In this document: piece after piece, positions 33,084-42,502 of the stretch
How the letters are laid out: each line of letters opens with the position of its first letter
How positions within the stretch are numbered: position 1 is the first letter of the stretch
Source: Lawsonibacter asaccharolyticus
GTDB lineage: Bacteria; Bacillota; Clostridia; Oscillospirales; Oscillospiraceae
Length of the DNA: 44,214 bases
NCBI GenBank assembly: GCA_003112755.1
Contig: BFBT01000006.1
Span: forward strand, 1-44,214
Direction of reading: 5' to 3'
Notes under the pieces: model-generated
Database searches by the model: none
Seen by the model: only the letters and a program-made list of their open reading frames with translations
Told to the model about the DNA's origin: nothing
Program-made: the position numbers and the translations under genes

Positions 33084-34106
33084 ATGAGCATCAACATCAG
33101 AACGGACTTCATGCAACATGCCGAGCTGTTTGGGAACCCTGTGCTGTTTACCAATTGGCTGATCCAGCGGGATACGATCCCCAAGGACTGGTACTGCTAT
33201 GACCTGCGGGGCACGCGGCAGTCCCCCAACGTAAAGATCAGCCTGGTGGACAAAACCGCCAGGTATCATGCCGGCACGGTACTCTCCCCCACCCCCCTCA
33301 AGCGGAAGGAAACGGCTTCACGTCGGGTCAACAGTGCGTTCCACCTGTTGGGCGAGGAAATGACACTGGAACAGTTTTGTGAAGAACATTCTTTGGAATA
33401 TCCCCAGGACGATAGAAAATTTGCCATCAAGGCTGCTTCTTTCGATGAAGCGGCCCTTTTTTATGCCATGACGCCGGAGGAGGACCAGAGGCTTGGCTGC
33501 ATTGGACATGTCCGAATGGACTTCGGCCACCGGGGACAAGAGTTCTGGCACACCTGGTGGCCCCGAGGTCCCGAGGAACTGAACAGTCCTGAGTTCAAGG
33601 CTGAGTTACAAGAGGTCGTGGACGAGCTGCGAACCAGTGTATTGAAAGATCTGGCCAGCATGACCAAGTATTGTTGGGGCCATGGCGGAGAGGTGGGCGG
33701 CTGGCCGGCCAACTATGGCTATATCGTAGAGACGGAGAATTACCGCTACTGTCTGCGATGCAACCCTGTTCCCGGCGACTATCAGGCATATCTGACGGCC
33801 TTCGACCTCCGTGTCCAGCGGCAGAATCTGGCGGAACAGCCTGCGGTGATAGGTCGTGTGACCTATGCCAGCGGCGAGCAGGTCGAATATACGGACGCAG
33901 AGGCGTACCTCCAGTGCATCCGGGAGGAGCTGCCGAACCATCCCGCTACCGGATTCCGGTATGAAACGCTGACGGATGATCCCGCTGTCCGCAAACAGGC
34001 GGACGATATCCTGTACGGCCTCTACGGCGAGGAGAATCCCCGCCCGCTGGAGGATTATAAAAATGCGCCCCAGGAGGGCATGACAATGGGAGGAATTTCG
34101 CTATGA
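33084..34106 (+). CDS. LPD28-domain mobile-element protein
   Basis: A 340-residue protein. The N-terminal 100 residues fit the large polyvalent protein-associated domain LPD28: [30 protein letters not shown] and [21 protein letters not shown] second part ([40 protein letters not shown]) is typical of the same element proteins. These proteins accompany conjugative and phage elements and are suspected to counter host defence; mechanism unknown. The start at 33084 is set by TGGAGG; an in-frame frame opening at 33039 lacks a site. It overlaps the next gene by ATGA. Confidence 0.75.
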   Translation: MSINIRTDFMQHAELFGNPVLFTNWLIQRDTIPKDWYCYDLRGTRQSPNVKISLVDKTARYHAGTVLSPTPLKRKETASRRVNSAFHLLGEEMTLEQFCEEHSLEYPQDDRKFAIKAASFDEAALFYAMTPEEDQRLGCIGHVRMDFGHRGQEFWHTWWPRGPEELNSPEFKAELQEVVDELRTSVLKDLASMTKYCWGHGGEVGGWPANYGYIVETENYRYCLRCNPVPGDYQAYLTAFDLRVQRQNLAEQPAVIGRVTYASGEQVEYTDAEAYLQCIREELPNHPATGFRYETLTDDPAVRKQADDILYGLYGEENPRPLEDYKNAPQEGMTMGGISL

Positions 34107-35089
34107 ACACGCCGCCGAGAGAATGGCTGGCCTTTCTGCGGGAACAGTACCCCGCAGGGAGCCGGATCAAGCTTAGAGAGATGAAAGACCCCTACCACCC
34201 AGTGCCGTCCGGTACCATGGGCACACTGGAAAACATCGATGACGCTGGGCAATTCCATGTGAAATGGGACAATGGCAGCGGTCTGGCCCTGATCATTGGA
34301 GAGGACAGCTTCACTGTCCTGCCGCCTGAGCCAACCATCATGAAACTGTACATGCCGCTCACCGCTGATTTCTATGGCCGGGACGAGTGGGGGGACATGT
34401 CGGAGGACAGCGAGGAGTGGGACGGCCGCACGCTCCTGGATCATGAGGGGGGCGTCCTGACAGCCCTGGTAAAAAATCGTGTACCGGAGGAGTCCAAGCG
34501 CGGCCTCATGCACTGGTATGGCGAGGATGATGCTGTAAACGAAAAGGTTCAGTCGGCGGTCTTTACCGCAGAGGAACGGAATGGCCGGCTCTGGGGTGTG
34601 GTGGAATGCCGTGTGGCAGGCCCCCTCTCTCCCGAAGAACTGGATACACTCAAAGAATATGTCACCGGACAGGCGTCCGATGGATGGGGCGAGTGCTTAG
34701 AGCATCGCCCCATTGACGTGGACGGCGGCGAGCTATATGTCCACCTGTGGCAGCCCGATGATTGGAGCATCCAGACTGAGCAAGAACGATTTGCCCCCAA
34801 GGTGGCCGAGGGCCTGCCGGAGCTGTGCTTCTCGACCCTTGCCTCCACCGGCCAGCTTATCTGCATCAAGCGGGGCGAGAGCGGCTACTATCCCTCGGAC
34901 TGGGATGCCGGCGATAGGGAGCGAAATGTGGAACTGGCAGACGAGCTGAATGAAAACCTGGGCGTCAGTCCCATCCAGCGACAGGCTATGGAAATCGGGA
35001 GCCTTGCGGGATGGGGTGTTCCTGGCGCAGATCCTGCCCAATATCAGGAAAACTTTCAGCCCAAGCATGGAGGAATGATCTTTGGCTAA
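34103..35089 (+). CDS. DUF4314-domain mobile-element protein
   Basis: A 328-residue protein. Residues 8-75 are a DUF4314 domain: [40 protein letters not shown]. The rest ([38 protein letters not shown]) is a separate domain of unknown function, and a C-terminal [20 protein letters not shown] is probably helical. It overlaps the preceding gene by four and the following by eight bases. Confidence 0.75.
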   Translation: MNTPPREWLAFLREQYPAGSRIKLREMKDPYHPVPSGTMGTLENIDDAGQFHVKWDNGSGLALIIGEDSFTVLPPEPTIMKLYMPLTADFYGRDEWGDMSEDSEEWDGRTLLDHEGGVLTALVKNRVPEESKRGLMHWYGEDDAVNEKVQSAVFTAEERNGRLWGVVECRVAGPLSPEELDTLKEYVTGQASDGWGECLEHRPIDVDGGELYVHLWQPDDWSIQTEQERFAPKVAEGLPELCFSTLASTGQLICIKRGESGYYPSDWDAGDRERNVELADELNENLGVSPIQRQAMEIGSLAGWGVPGADPAQYQENFQPKHGGMIFG

Positions 35090-36338
35090 AACGATATTCG
35101 AGGTGGAAATCCGCAACAACGGCCCCAAGGGCTATGAAACAGCCGTCTCCCTGCGGATGCCGGCCACTTGGTCGGAGTTCCATGACGCCTTGCAAAAGGC
35201 CCGGATCAAGGATGGCCGATCCTGCGGCAATGAACTTCTCTATGTTGGGTATGACGGGCTTCAACGTGGCATGATTGGCAGGAACGTCAATCTATATGAC
35301 CTGAATCTGCTAGCTCAGCGGCTGGCCTTATTGACCCCGGAGGAAAACACAGGGATGGAGACTCTGCTGGCAATGGAGTGGAGCCGTCACAGGGGTTCTG
35401 TCTCTCTGGAGCACCTCATCAATCTGACCTACAATACCGATGCCTGCTGTCTGGCACCTCAAGTTTCCAACCTTCAGGAGCTTGGGGCGTTTCTGTATGA
35501 GAACGAGATGCTCTCCAAGGAGGCCATGGCCTTGCTGGATACCACAGGGGAAGACAGCGAATTCCGAGCCAGTCTGCTGAAGTTGCTGGGCGAACAGCAC
35601 AGGAAGGACCACGAAGGCGTATTTACCAGCCGGGGCTACGCGGAGCTGGACGGGGAAATCAGACCCGTCTATGCATATCGGTTGGGAGAAACAGCTTATT
35701 TCCAGCGGTCCGGGGCCCCAGTGGTGCTGGAGGTCCGCAAGGGTTTCTTCAACAATCCACAGTACGACAATGATAAGACCGCTATCCTGAACCTCCCCGC
35801 GATAGACAAGGGCGTCTGGCAGGCGGTGGAATCGGTGGACGCCGTTTCCGTGGAGGAGTGTGCGTTCCACTGCACAGAGTGCCTCATCCCCTCCCTTCAG
35901 GACGCCATCAACGAAACTCTGGAGGACGGCGGCTTGACGCAGGTCAACGAGTTTGCCAAGCAGCTTGCCCAGAAAAAGCGCTCCTGGGGTGAGGCGGAAT
36001 TTATCCGATACAAGGCCCTCCTGGCGGCCAGCGGCCAGCCCAGCCTGGGGGACGCCGCCCAGCTTCTGGAGGAGGCAGAGCAGTATGAACTGCTCCCCGA
36101 GGTGGCGGAAACCTGGGACTACGCGGAGCTGATGGCGCGGGAGAAATACCCGAATCTGCCGTCTGAACTGTTCCAGACGCCCCAGGCCGCCCAAATTGGC
36201 AGGACTATGCTGAAGGAGGGAAACGGAGCGATCACCGAGTATGGCCTGATCCGCAGAACAGACGGACAGCCGCTTCCAGTCTTCACCGGAAAGCCGCAGA
36301 GGGAAGAATTCGCTGGTCCCCAGATGACGGGGATGTAA
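35082..36338 (+). CDS. ArdA-like protein (candidate antirestriction paralogue 3), TTG start
   Basis: A 418-residue protein beginning at TTG 35082, just inside the previous gene, with GGAGGAATG as ribosome site. Features include [40 protein letters not shown] near residue 73 and [20 protein letters not shown] near 107, which parallel the YLAKRL and INLTF segments of ArdA, then a C-terminal part with [20 protein letters not shown]. The similarity is clear in order and spacing though low in identity. The role in antirestriction is inference. Confidence 0.65.
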   Translation: MAKTIFEVEIRNNGPKGYETAVSLRMPATWSEFHDALQKARIKDGRSCGNELLYVGYDGLQRGMIGRNVNLYDLNLLAQRLALLTPEENTGMETLLAMEWSRHRGSVSLEHLINLTYNTDACCLAPQVSNLQELGAFLYENEMLSKEAMALLDTTGEDSEFRASLLKLLGEQHRKDHEGVFTSRGYAELDGEIRPVYAYRLGETAYFQRSGAPVVLEVRKGFFNNPQYDNDKTAILNLPAIDKGVWQAVESVDAVSVEECAFHCTECLIPSLQDAINETLEDGGLTQVNEFAKQLAQKKRSWGEAEFIRYKALLAASGQPSLGDAAQLLEEAEQYELLPEVAETWDYAELMAREKYPNLPSELFQTPQAAQIGRTMLKEGNGAITEYGLIRRTDGQPLPVFTGKPQREEFAGPQMTGM

Positions 36339-36369
36339 GCCATAAGCGCACAAAAATGGAGGGATTGTA

Positions 36370-36939
36370 TTGCGAAACGGTCAAATCAACTCTTTGAGTG
36401 AGATTGACATGGAACACCTGAGCTTTGAGGACATCCGATGGCGGTATGGTGTGTTCCACCCAACCAGTACCGGCGCCGGCCGGGATAAGCAATACAGCGC
36501 CTGGATTGGCGTACAGACAAGCTTGGGTGAGATCGAGAAGGGCGTGTGGTACCAGGCGGCGGAAGCCCTCATCCAAAAGGCTGGGGAGCAGAAGCTTCTG
36601 GAGGCGCTGACCGACTGGGAGAGCCGGCACAACTACGCCAAGGATTTCGCCCGAACTGTGCGGCACAAGGCCCTACAGCTCCATATCAGCCGCATCTTTG
36701 ATAACCCCCGCTGGGTCAACTTCATCCCGTTTAACCGGGAATACCGGCCGGAGGTGCTGGAACACGCCAATCTCGTCACTGTAATCAACGAGTGCTGCGG
36801 AAAACCGGGTGAGGTGACGCAGGAACAGATCGATGGCGCCTGTACTGGGACAGTGGCCTGTCCGCACTGCGGGCGGTGGAGCAGCTTCTCTATTGTTGAG
36901 CCGAAGCAGGCCGAAAAGCAAGGAATGGAGATGATATGA
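36370..36939 (+). CDS. Mobile-element protein with a C-terminal CxxC motif, TTG start
   Basis: A 189-residue protein from TTG 36370 (GGAGGG upstream); an ATG 14 codons later is an alternative. It contains WRYGVFHPTSTGAGRDKQYS, a helical centre, and near the end CTGTVACPHCGRWSSF, a CxxC pair like a zinc ribbon. No family is recognised. The stop overlaps the next gene by ATGA. Confidence 0.6.
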   Translation: MRNGQINSLSEIDMEHLSFEDIRWRYGVFHPTSTGAGRDKQYSAWIGVQTSLGEIEKGVWYQAAEALIQKAGEQKLLEALTDWESRHNYAKDFARTVRHKALQLHISRIFDNPRWVNFIPFNREYRPEVLEHANLVTVINECCGKPGEVTQEQIDGACTGTVACPHCGRWSSFSIVEPKQAEKQGMEMI

Positions 36940-38030
36940 TGGACATCCAGAAAAAGCGGGATCTCCTGATGAGCCTTCCGCTCATGGAACAGGAACAGCG
37001 GTGGATCATGGAGCGCCTTGACACGCTCTCTGTTAAGGAACAGTACCAACTGTCCGCGGCGATCCTGCGGACCGGGAAGCTGGAGGAGTTGGCGGGCAAG
37101 ACCGGCTGGGAACTGCAAACCGCCATTTTACACATGGACCCGAAGGTAGCCGTGGACGCAGTCAACTGCCTGCTGTCGCTGGAGGACTACCAGGTCTGCT
37201 TCCCCGCGGGGAGCTACGCGCAGCTGGGGAGCTTCTACCTTCAGCACGAAGCCCGTCTGCCGGAACGCGCCATGTACTACGCGGATTTGGAGGCGTTGGG
37301 CCGCCGCTATGAGGATCGGCACCCCGGCCTGTTCGTAGGAAACTGCTATGTGGAGTACCCCGAACACCCCTCCGCACCTCGCTACACCGGCCAGGGACTC
37401 ATCCCAGAGGATGACGGTTGGAGTATGAAAGTGAAGCTGGCTTCTTCGGCGGTGCCGGAGGGGGTGTGGCTCCGTCTGCCGGATTACTCCGCCATGACCG
37501 ACCGGCCTGATGAGGTGGCACTGGCTTTGGATGAGTTGAAAACCAGAAGCCTGGAAAACTGTATGCTGCTGGATGTCCGGTGCAGCCTGCCGGAGCTGGG
37601 AAATCTGATGGAGCAGTATGACAGCGCCTTGGAACTGGTCAATGACGGGAGCGATCTGGGCTATGTTCTGGATGAGCAGGGCCAGGGAATGCCCCGCTTT
37701 ATGGACCGCTTTGCCGCGGCGCTGGAATTCGAAAACTGCCGTAACCTCCGCCTTGCCCTGGATATCAGCCAGAACCTGCTCTGCTATGAGTGGGTCCCCT
37801 GCGATAGTCTGAAGGACTTCGGCAGGCGGAAGCTGCTGGAGGCGGGGGTATCTGAAGAACTGCTGGACTCCGGCTGCATCGACTTAGATGGCTATGGGGC
37901 GGATCTGCTGGAGGAGGCGGGCTATGTCCTGACCGCCGACGAAAGCGCCTACATCACCAGAAATAACCTGGAATTTCTCCGTGACTGGAGCACCCCGGAG
38001 GAGGCGGGGCTGAGCATGGAACAGCAGTAA
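36936..38030 (+). CDS. ArdA-operon protein with repeated ArdA-type modules
   Basis: A 364-residue protein, the last of the operon. It starts with MMDIQKKRDLLMSLPLMEQE, a helical segment, then VNCLLSLEDYQVCFPAGSYA near residue 69, and ADLEALGRRYEDRHPGLFVG near 110. The C-terminal part (NLLCYEWVPCDSLKDFGRRK; GCIDLDGYGADLLEEAGYVL) repeats the ELGR...YIDYE.YG pattern seen in ArdA and its relatives. I rank it as a distant relative. It has no ordinary enzyme signature. Confidence 0.55.
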   Translation: MMDIQKKRDLLMSLPLMEQEQRWIMERLDTLSVKEQYQLSAAILRTGKLEELAGKTGWELQTAILHMDPKVAVDAVNCLLSLEDYQVCFPAGSYAQLGSFYLQHEARLPERAMYYADLEALGRRYEDRHPGLFVGNCYVEYPEHPSAPRYTGQGLIPEDDGWSMKVKLASSAVPEGVWLRLPDYSAMTDRPDEVALALDELKTRSLENCMLLDVRCSLPELGNLMEQYDSALELVNDGSDLGYVLDEQGQGMPRFMDRFAAALEFENCRNLRLALDISQNLLCYEWVPCDSLKDFGRRKLLEAGVSEELLDSGCIDLDGYGADLLEEAGYVLTADESAYITRNNLEFLRDWSTPEEAGLSMEQQ

Positions 38031-38048
38031 CCAATTTATTAACACATA

Positions 38049-38090
38049 GGGGCCGTTTTCCCGATGGGGACGACGGCCCCTTCTTTTTTT
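38049..38090 (+). terminator. Rho-independent terminator after the antirestriction operon
   Basis: GGGGCCGT (38049-38056) pairs with ACGGCCCC (38073-38080), followed by TTC and seven T. Confidence 0.8.
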
Positions 38091-38130
38091 GAGCCCATTT
38101 TCGGGAAGACAGCCCCGGAAAGGAGCGAGC

Positions 38131-38463
38131 ATGGAGAAGGAACGGCTGGCAGAGCATCTGGAGCGTTACCATTCGGGCGCCTCCAACGCCGCCACCAGCC
38201 GAGAGCTGGAGTGTGCCTTTGGCGTCAAGGGAAAGGAGCTTCGGGACACGGTCAACGCCCTGCGGCGTGAGAGCGTTCCCATCGCCAGCAACGGCAGCGG
38301 CTACTTCTACGCTGCCACGGAGCAGGAGGTACGGGCCACCATCGCCCACCTGACCAACCGAATCGGCGGCATTGCCGCGGCGATCCGTGGGCTGACCCGG
38401 TCGCTGGATGTGTTCGACACCGCCCAGACCCGCCTCCCACTGGAAGGGGGTGATGGCTCTTGA
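38131..38463 (+). CDS. Small winged-helix-like DNA-binding protein
   Basis: A 110-residue protein. TSRELECAFGVKGKELRDTV near residue 22 and NALRRESVPIASNGSGYFYA read as helix-turn-helix plus wing. It has AAAGGAG upstream and overlaps the methyltransferase gene by ATGA. A phage- or plasmid-type regulator of the downstream genes is likely, but not shown. Confidence 0.65.
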   Translation: MEKERLAEHLERYHSGASNAATSRELECAFGVKGKELRDTVNALRRESVPIASNGSGYFYAATEQEVRATIAHLTNRIGGIAAAIRGLTRSLDVFDTAQTRLPLEGGDGS

Positions 38464-39370
38464 ACAGCTTTATGAGCTGGGTGGGCGGCAAGAAGGCGCT
38501 CCGGGAGGAGGTGGTCAGGCGGTTTCCCCTCTACTATGAGCGGTATATTGAGGTCTTCGGCGGAGGCGGCTGGGTGCTGTTCCATAAGAATCCCGGTAAC
38601 GACTTTGAGGTCTATAACGACTTCAACGGCCTGCTGACCAATCTGTACCGCTGTGTGCGGGAGAAGCCGGACCTGCTCATGGGCTCCCTGCGGTACGTAC
38701 TGAACGCGCGGGAGGACTTTGACCGCGCACGGCTGGCCCTACGGCGCAAGCGGACCACATCGGTCCAGCGGGCGGCGTGGTTTTACCAGATCATCCGCCA
38801 GAGCTACGCCTCCGCCCTCACAAGCTTCGGCAATCAGCCCCACGATCTGTGGGCGGATTTCCCGCTCATTGAGCAGGCCCACCGCCGTCTGGCCAGAGTG
38901 GTCATTGAGAACAAGGACTTTGAGAAGCTCATCCGGCACTACGACCGGCCGGAGAGCCTGTTCTACTGCGATCCGCCCTACCACTGCACGGAAGGCTACT
39001 ACTCAAATATCGGAGAGGACGGCTTCACAGAGAAAGACCACATCCGTCTGCGGGATGCTCTGATGTCCATTCAGGGAAAATTCCTGCTGTCTTATAATGA
39101 TGATCCATTTATCCGGGAGCTGTACGACGCCCCGGCATTCAGATCGAGCCGGTGACCCGGCTGAACAACATCCGACAGCGGTACGACCCCAACTGCCAGT
39201 TTGCCGAGCTGTTCATCGCCAACTACGACCTGCATGAGCGGGAACGGTCCTCGGTCCAGCTGAATCTGTTTGATTTTGATATAAAGGAGACTGACCATGA
39301 AATTTGTAAAAGAAACCACTTCCAAGGGCCTCCAGATCCCTGCGGCGGCCATGAAGCTCTCTGGCTTTGA
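38460..39370 (+). CDS. D12-class N6-adenine DNA methyltransferase, one frameshift
   Basis: A Dam-type methyltransferase. SFMSWVGGKKALREEV at the start carries the SAM-binding motif; EVFGGGGWVLFHK follows; the catalytic motif DPPY is at residues 171-174 (FYCDPPYHCTEGYYSNI). The frame breaks near 39141 at GACGCCCCGG; one more C restores GIQIEPVTRLNNIRQRYDPN. The restored frame runs to 39370, overlapping the next gene by 74 bases; the true end may be near 39300, as QLNLFDF looks like a terminal clamp-type motif. No cognate endonuclease lies beside it, so it probably shields the element's DNA or acts in regulation. Confidence 0.87.
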
Positions 39371-39794
39371 GAGCGGCGGCAAGGTGGAGCTCCACGCCTC
39401 GGAGGACACGCTGGTGGTGCTCAAGCAGCGCATGACCGCCATGGAGCTGCTCCGCGCCGCCAGATCCCTCCAGCAGCTGGCCACGGACCTGCATGTCCAT
39501 CTGGCAAGAGTATGCGGCCACTGCGATGGCTGTGACGGAGAGTGCCCCTTTGAGAGCGGGGACGAAGTGGACCTGCCGGACTACTTGCGGGAGGAGGCCG
39601 GCATCCCGGAAAAAGCCAAGCTGTGCGCCAGCGTGGACGAGGATGAACACACGGTGACCATCTCCGAAGCGGACTACGATCACGACCTGCGGGATGTGCC
39701 GGAGGAGGTGCTGGAGATGTTCAGGGACGCTGAGATCTGTGTCGGAGAATTGGAGGAGCGGCTGATCCTGGGAGATGTTGTGTATGGAAACTGA
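39297..39794 (+). CDS. AbrB/MazE-like N-terminal domain protein with a Cys cluster
   Basis: A 165-residue protein. MKFVKETTSKGLQIPAAAMK onward resembles a SpoVT-AbrB/MazE swapped-hairpin DNA-binding domain, followed by a helix and the cysteine cluster CGHCDGCDGECPF near residue 72, then an acidic C-terminus. It is probably a regulator with a metal site. The family call is tentative. AAAGGAG precedes the ATG. Confidence 0.6.
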   Translation: MKFVKETTSKGLQIPAAAMKLSGFESGGKVELHASEDTLVVLKQRMTAMELLRAARSLQQLATDLHVHLARVCGHCDGCDGECPFESGDEVDLPDYLREEAGIPEKAKLCASVDEDEHTVTISEADYDHDLRDVPEEVLEMFRDAEICVGELEERLILGDVVYGN

Positions 39795-40526
39795 GACATA
39801 TCTCTATCCCTATTCCGCGGGTGAGGCTCAAGACCGGGGGGAATTGGCGCTCTGGCGGGCCAGCCACCAGGCCAACATCGCCTGCAAAAAAGCCATAGAG
39901 CGGGCAATCCGGAATCATCACCATGGGGCGTTTCTGGAGGAGAATTGTCTGCAAAGCGTCCTTCAAAACTTCGGATATAAGCGGACAGCCTGGGTGCTGG
40001 CCAATACCGTCCAGCAGTTAGACGGGGACAGCCGGATCAGTGGTCAGAACCAGAGCTGGGCAAGTCAGACATATATTCCCCCGGACAAGCGGAACACCAT
40101 GGAATTTATCGTGACGGGGCATCCAGCGGTGGTGGACCGAGTGGTAGATCAGTACCGCCGGGCATATCAGGCGTTAGGACTGTTTAGCCCCAGCCAGTGC
40201 AGGCCAGATTCCTTTGAACGGCTGGACTACGAGGGCAAGGTGCTGGTCCTCTCCCCTGACGTCCTGAAAGAGTCCTATTGGAATGAACGCGCCATGCTCT
40301 GGTACGCCCATGACGGCTTTGGGTGCAGTCCCCACGCCATTGGGCGCTCCATTCGCTGTACCTGCCTGGGCGATGGGGAGATGACCGCTGGAACCGGGCG
40401 GATTTTATAGGGGTGCTGAAGGATGAATTCCTGCCGGACTGGGCTGCGGAGAAGCTGGCGGAGTTAAAAGATATAGACCAGACGCAAAGTGAGCATCCGG
40501 CTATGGACGGGATGACGATGAAGTGA
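39784..40526 (+). CDS. DUF3849 domain protein, one frameshift
   Basis: This fits DUF3849, found in Clostridia mobile elements: LYPYSAGEAQDRGELALWRA, ANIACKKAIERAI, RTAWVLANTVQQLDGDSRIS, FIVTGHPAVVDRVVDQYRRA and LVLSPDVLKESYWNERAMLW. Near 40380 the frame changes; after it the other frame reads RWNRADFIGVLKDEFLPDWA and ends at 40526. The span is one base short of a multiple of three, giving about 247 residues. The start at 39784 has GGGAG nine bases before. Function unknown. Confidence 0.75.
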
Positions 40527-40540
40527 GGAGTGAACAGAGC

Positions 40541-41173
40541 ATGAGGCTTTCTTATTATACCATTGACGATCTCCGGCTGGGCCATGACCCCAGAGGCGTG
40601 ACCGGCTGGCGGCTGTCCCAGTTCCTGAACTGGCGGGACGCGCTGGAGCATTACCACAGTTTGCCCAATGACAGAGTGAAAGAGTTTGGACTATCCAATG
40701 GCATGCAGGTCCTGCAGCTGGTCCGCTGCCTGCCTCTGTTTCCCGGCGGCAGGAGAGGCCATGACGTCCTCTTGACGGACGGCATCGTCCAGCCACTCTG
40801 GAGGGCCGAGCCGCGGGCGGTCGAGACAGTCCGAACCGTCGTTGCCCATCTGGACATCCGGTACTGCCTGGATCACAACCGAATCGTTCCCGCCCCGGAG
40901 CTGTTGCCGGAGCATCTGGAGGATGTCCGCCTGCCGGATGGCGCCAGCGCGGTCAGGCAGGTGCGCGTGGCCGGCGATGGCTGGCTCACACCGGAGGAGC
41001 TGGAGCGGCGGTCTGCGTCCGACATCCGGGACTATCGGTACCCACTGGTCCTGATGTATCTGGTGGACGCCGTGGCTGCGGACGGCCAGCTCAGGCCCCA
41101 GGAGGTCACCCCCTGGGCATACAGACGACTGGAACGGCGCGCGAAACAGTACGCCTGCCGGAATAAACTTTAA
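40541..41173 (+). CDS. Mobile-element protein of unknown function
   Basis: A 210-residue protein, beginning MRLSYYTIDDLRLGHDPRGV and containing GMQVLQLVRCLPLFPGGRRG and YPLVLMYLVDAVAADGQLRP. No family recognised. The start at 40541 has GAGGAG ten bases upstream; an in-frame ATG at 40523 overlaps the previous stop. Followed after 16 bases by a SpoVG-like gene. Confidence 0.6.
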   Translation: MRLSYYTIDDLRLGHDPRGVTGWRLSQFLNWRDALEHYHSLPNDRVKEFGLSNGMQVLQLVRCLPLFPGGRRGHDVLLTDGIVQPLWRAEPRAVETVRTVVAHLDIRYCLDHNRIVPAPELLPEHLEDVRLPDGASAVRQVRVAGDGWLTPEELERRSASDIRDYRYPLVLMYLVDAVAADGQLRPQEVTPWAYRRLERRAKQYACRNKL

Positions 41174-41189
41174 AGGAGAATCGTTTGCC

Positions 41190-41568
41190 ATGAACGAAGA
41201 AAACACTATCATTTCCGCTCGGGGAGGAACATCAGGCCCTGCCCACACAGGTAAATGTACGCATCTACGCGATCCATACCTCCGGCCCGGTCCTGGCGGA
41301 AGCCTCCGCCAATCTGAACGGCTGTTTCACCATCCGGGGCCTGAAGGTGGTGGACGTGGGAAACGGTCCCTTCATTTCCATGCCGGATTACCGGACAGGC
41401 GGCGGATACCGGGACGCCTGCTTTCCCAGCGAGAGGGAGTTCCGCCAGCAGTTCCGTCAGGCGGTGCTGGACGCCTATGAGCAGGCCCTGTATCGACTCC
41501 CCCAGCGCCAGCAGGAACATCAGGCTGAGTCTGCCCAGGATAACGGCCAGACCAGCGAAAGCATGTAA
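41190..41568 (+). CDS. SpoVG-like protein, one frameshift
   Basis: Joined across a break near 41222, the protein reads VNVRIYAIHTSGPVLAEASA, then ANLNGCFTIRGLKVVDVGNG and PFISMPDYRTGGGYRDACFP, a SpoVG-type domain (RNA/DNA-binding in the host paralogue). The change looks like one extra base before GGGGAGG. The ATG has AAAGGAG upstream. The C-terminal tail is Gln/Glu-rich. The span is one base over a multiple of three, about 125 residues. On elements of this type it accompanies conjugation and surface genes; role unknown. Confidence 0.8.
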
Positions 41569-41586
41569 GATAGGAGGCGGTTACCC

Positions 41587-42486
41587 ATGAAACGAGTATT
41601 CAGCCTTTGCGCTGCGGCGCTGATGCTGACCCTGGCCCTGCCAGTCAGCGCCCTTGCCGCCGAGACCGCGGCGGTCTGCTATCCAACCTCGGTGACCCGG
41701 AGCGAGGATGGCACGGAACTGAAGAAGATCTATGATCTGGCCCCGGAGGAGGATCCTGCCGGCATCCCCCGGTCCGACTTTGAGCAGGACGGCTTCCGCT
41801 ATACGCTCACGGACCTGCTTAAGCAGGACCTCCCCGAGCATGAGGAGCGGCAGCATACAGAGACCGTCTCTCTCCCCAGTAAGAACAAGGACATGGCCTC
41901 GGTACTCGCCCTGCTCCCCCAGGAGCGTGAATTCGTCACCGATGACGGACTCATGGGCACCCTGACGCTCCAACTGGACACCGTCCGGGTGGAGGTGGCC
42001 GGGTATGGAAGCTCTACGAAAGAGATCAGCGCCACCCGGTCCTATCCCAATCTCGCGGGCCAGGATACGCAGTACATCCCCAAGACGATTGAGGAGAATG
42101 GAAAGACTCTGACGCTCAAGGATATCGACTGGCAGACAGACAATACCGCCACCTCAGACGGCTACGCTCTGGGGGACCGTTTCACCGCGGTGGCCACCTA
42201 TACCGGCTCCGCCACCAGCAGCTACGTCAAGGGCTATACGGTAACGGCGGACTACACCGGGACGGTCAGCCGGATCGCCCTGAACCGGACACGGTATGTG
42301 GCTATCTTCGAGGGGACGCCCCTCCAGCCTGTGACAGCCCCGGAGGACCAGCTCCCCGCCCAATTCAACTGGGCGGCAGTCCTGGTCCCCTTTGGCATTG
42401 TGGCTCTGGTGGGTGCGGGGATCGGAGCGGCGGTCTTCATCCGGCGCCGCCGTGAGGCGGATGACGATGGCGGCGAGTCCGCCTGA
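41587..42486 (+). CDS. Secreted, membrane-anchored surface protein
   Basis: A 299-residue protein with a typical signal peptide (MKRVFSLCAAALMLTLALPV, cleavage likely after ALAA), an extracellular beta-rich body (EEDPAGIPRSDFEQDGFRYT; SYPNLAGQDTQYIPKTIEEN), and a C-terminal transmembrane segment near residue 260-284 followed by basic RRRR-type residues. It lacks a clear LPxTG motif. It is followed after 17 bases by a sortase. Widespread on Clostridia elements, perhaps involved in cell contact or exclusion; function not known. Confidence 0.8.
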   Translation: MKRVFSLCAAALMLTLALPVSALAAETAAVCYPTSVTRSEDGTELKKIYDLAPEEDPAGIPRSDFEQDGFRYTLTDLLKQDLPEHEERQHTETVSLPSKNKDMASVLALLPQEREFVTDDGLMGTLTLQLDTVRVEVAGYGSSTKEISATRSYPNLAGQDTQYIPKTIEENGKTLTLKDIDWQTDNTATSDGYALGDRFTAVATYTGSATSSYVKGYTVTADYTGTVSRIALNRTRYVAIFEGTPLQPVTAPEDQLPAQFNWAAVLVPFGIVALVGAGIGAAVFIRRRREADDDGGESA

Positions 42487-42502
42487 GAAGGAGGAACACA
42501 CC

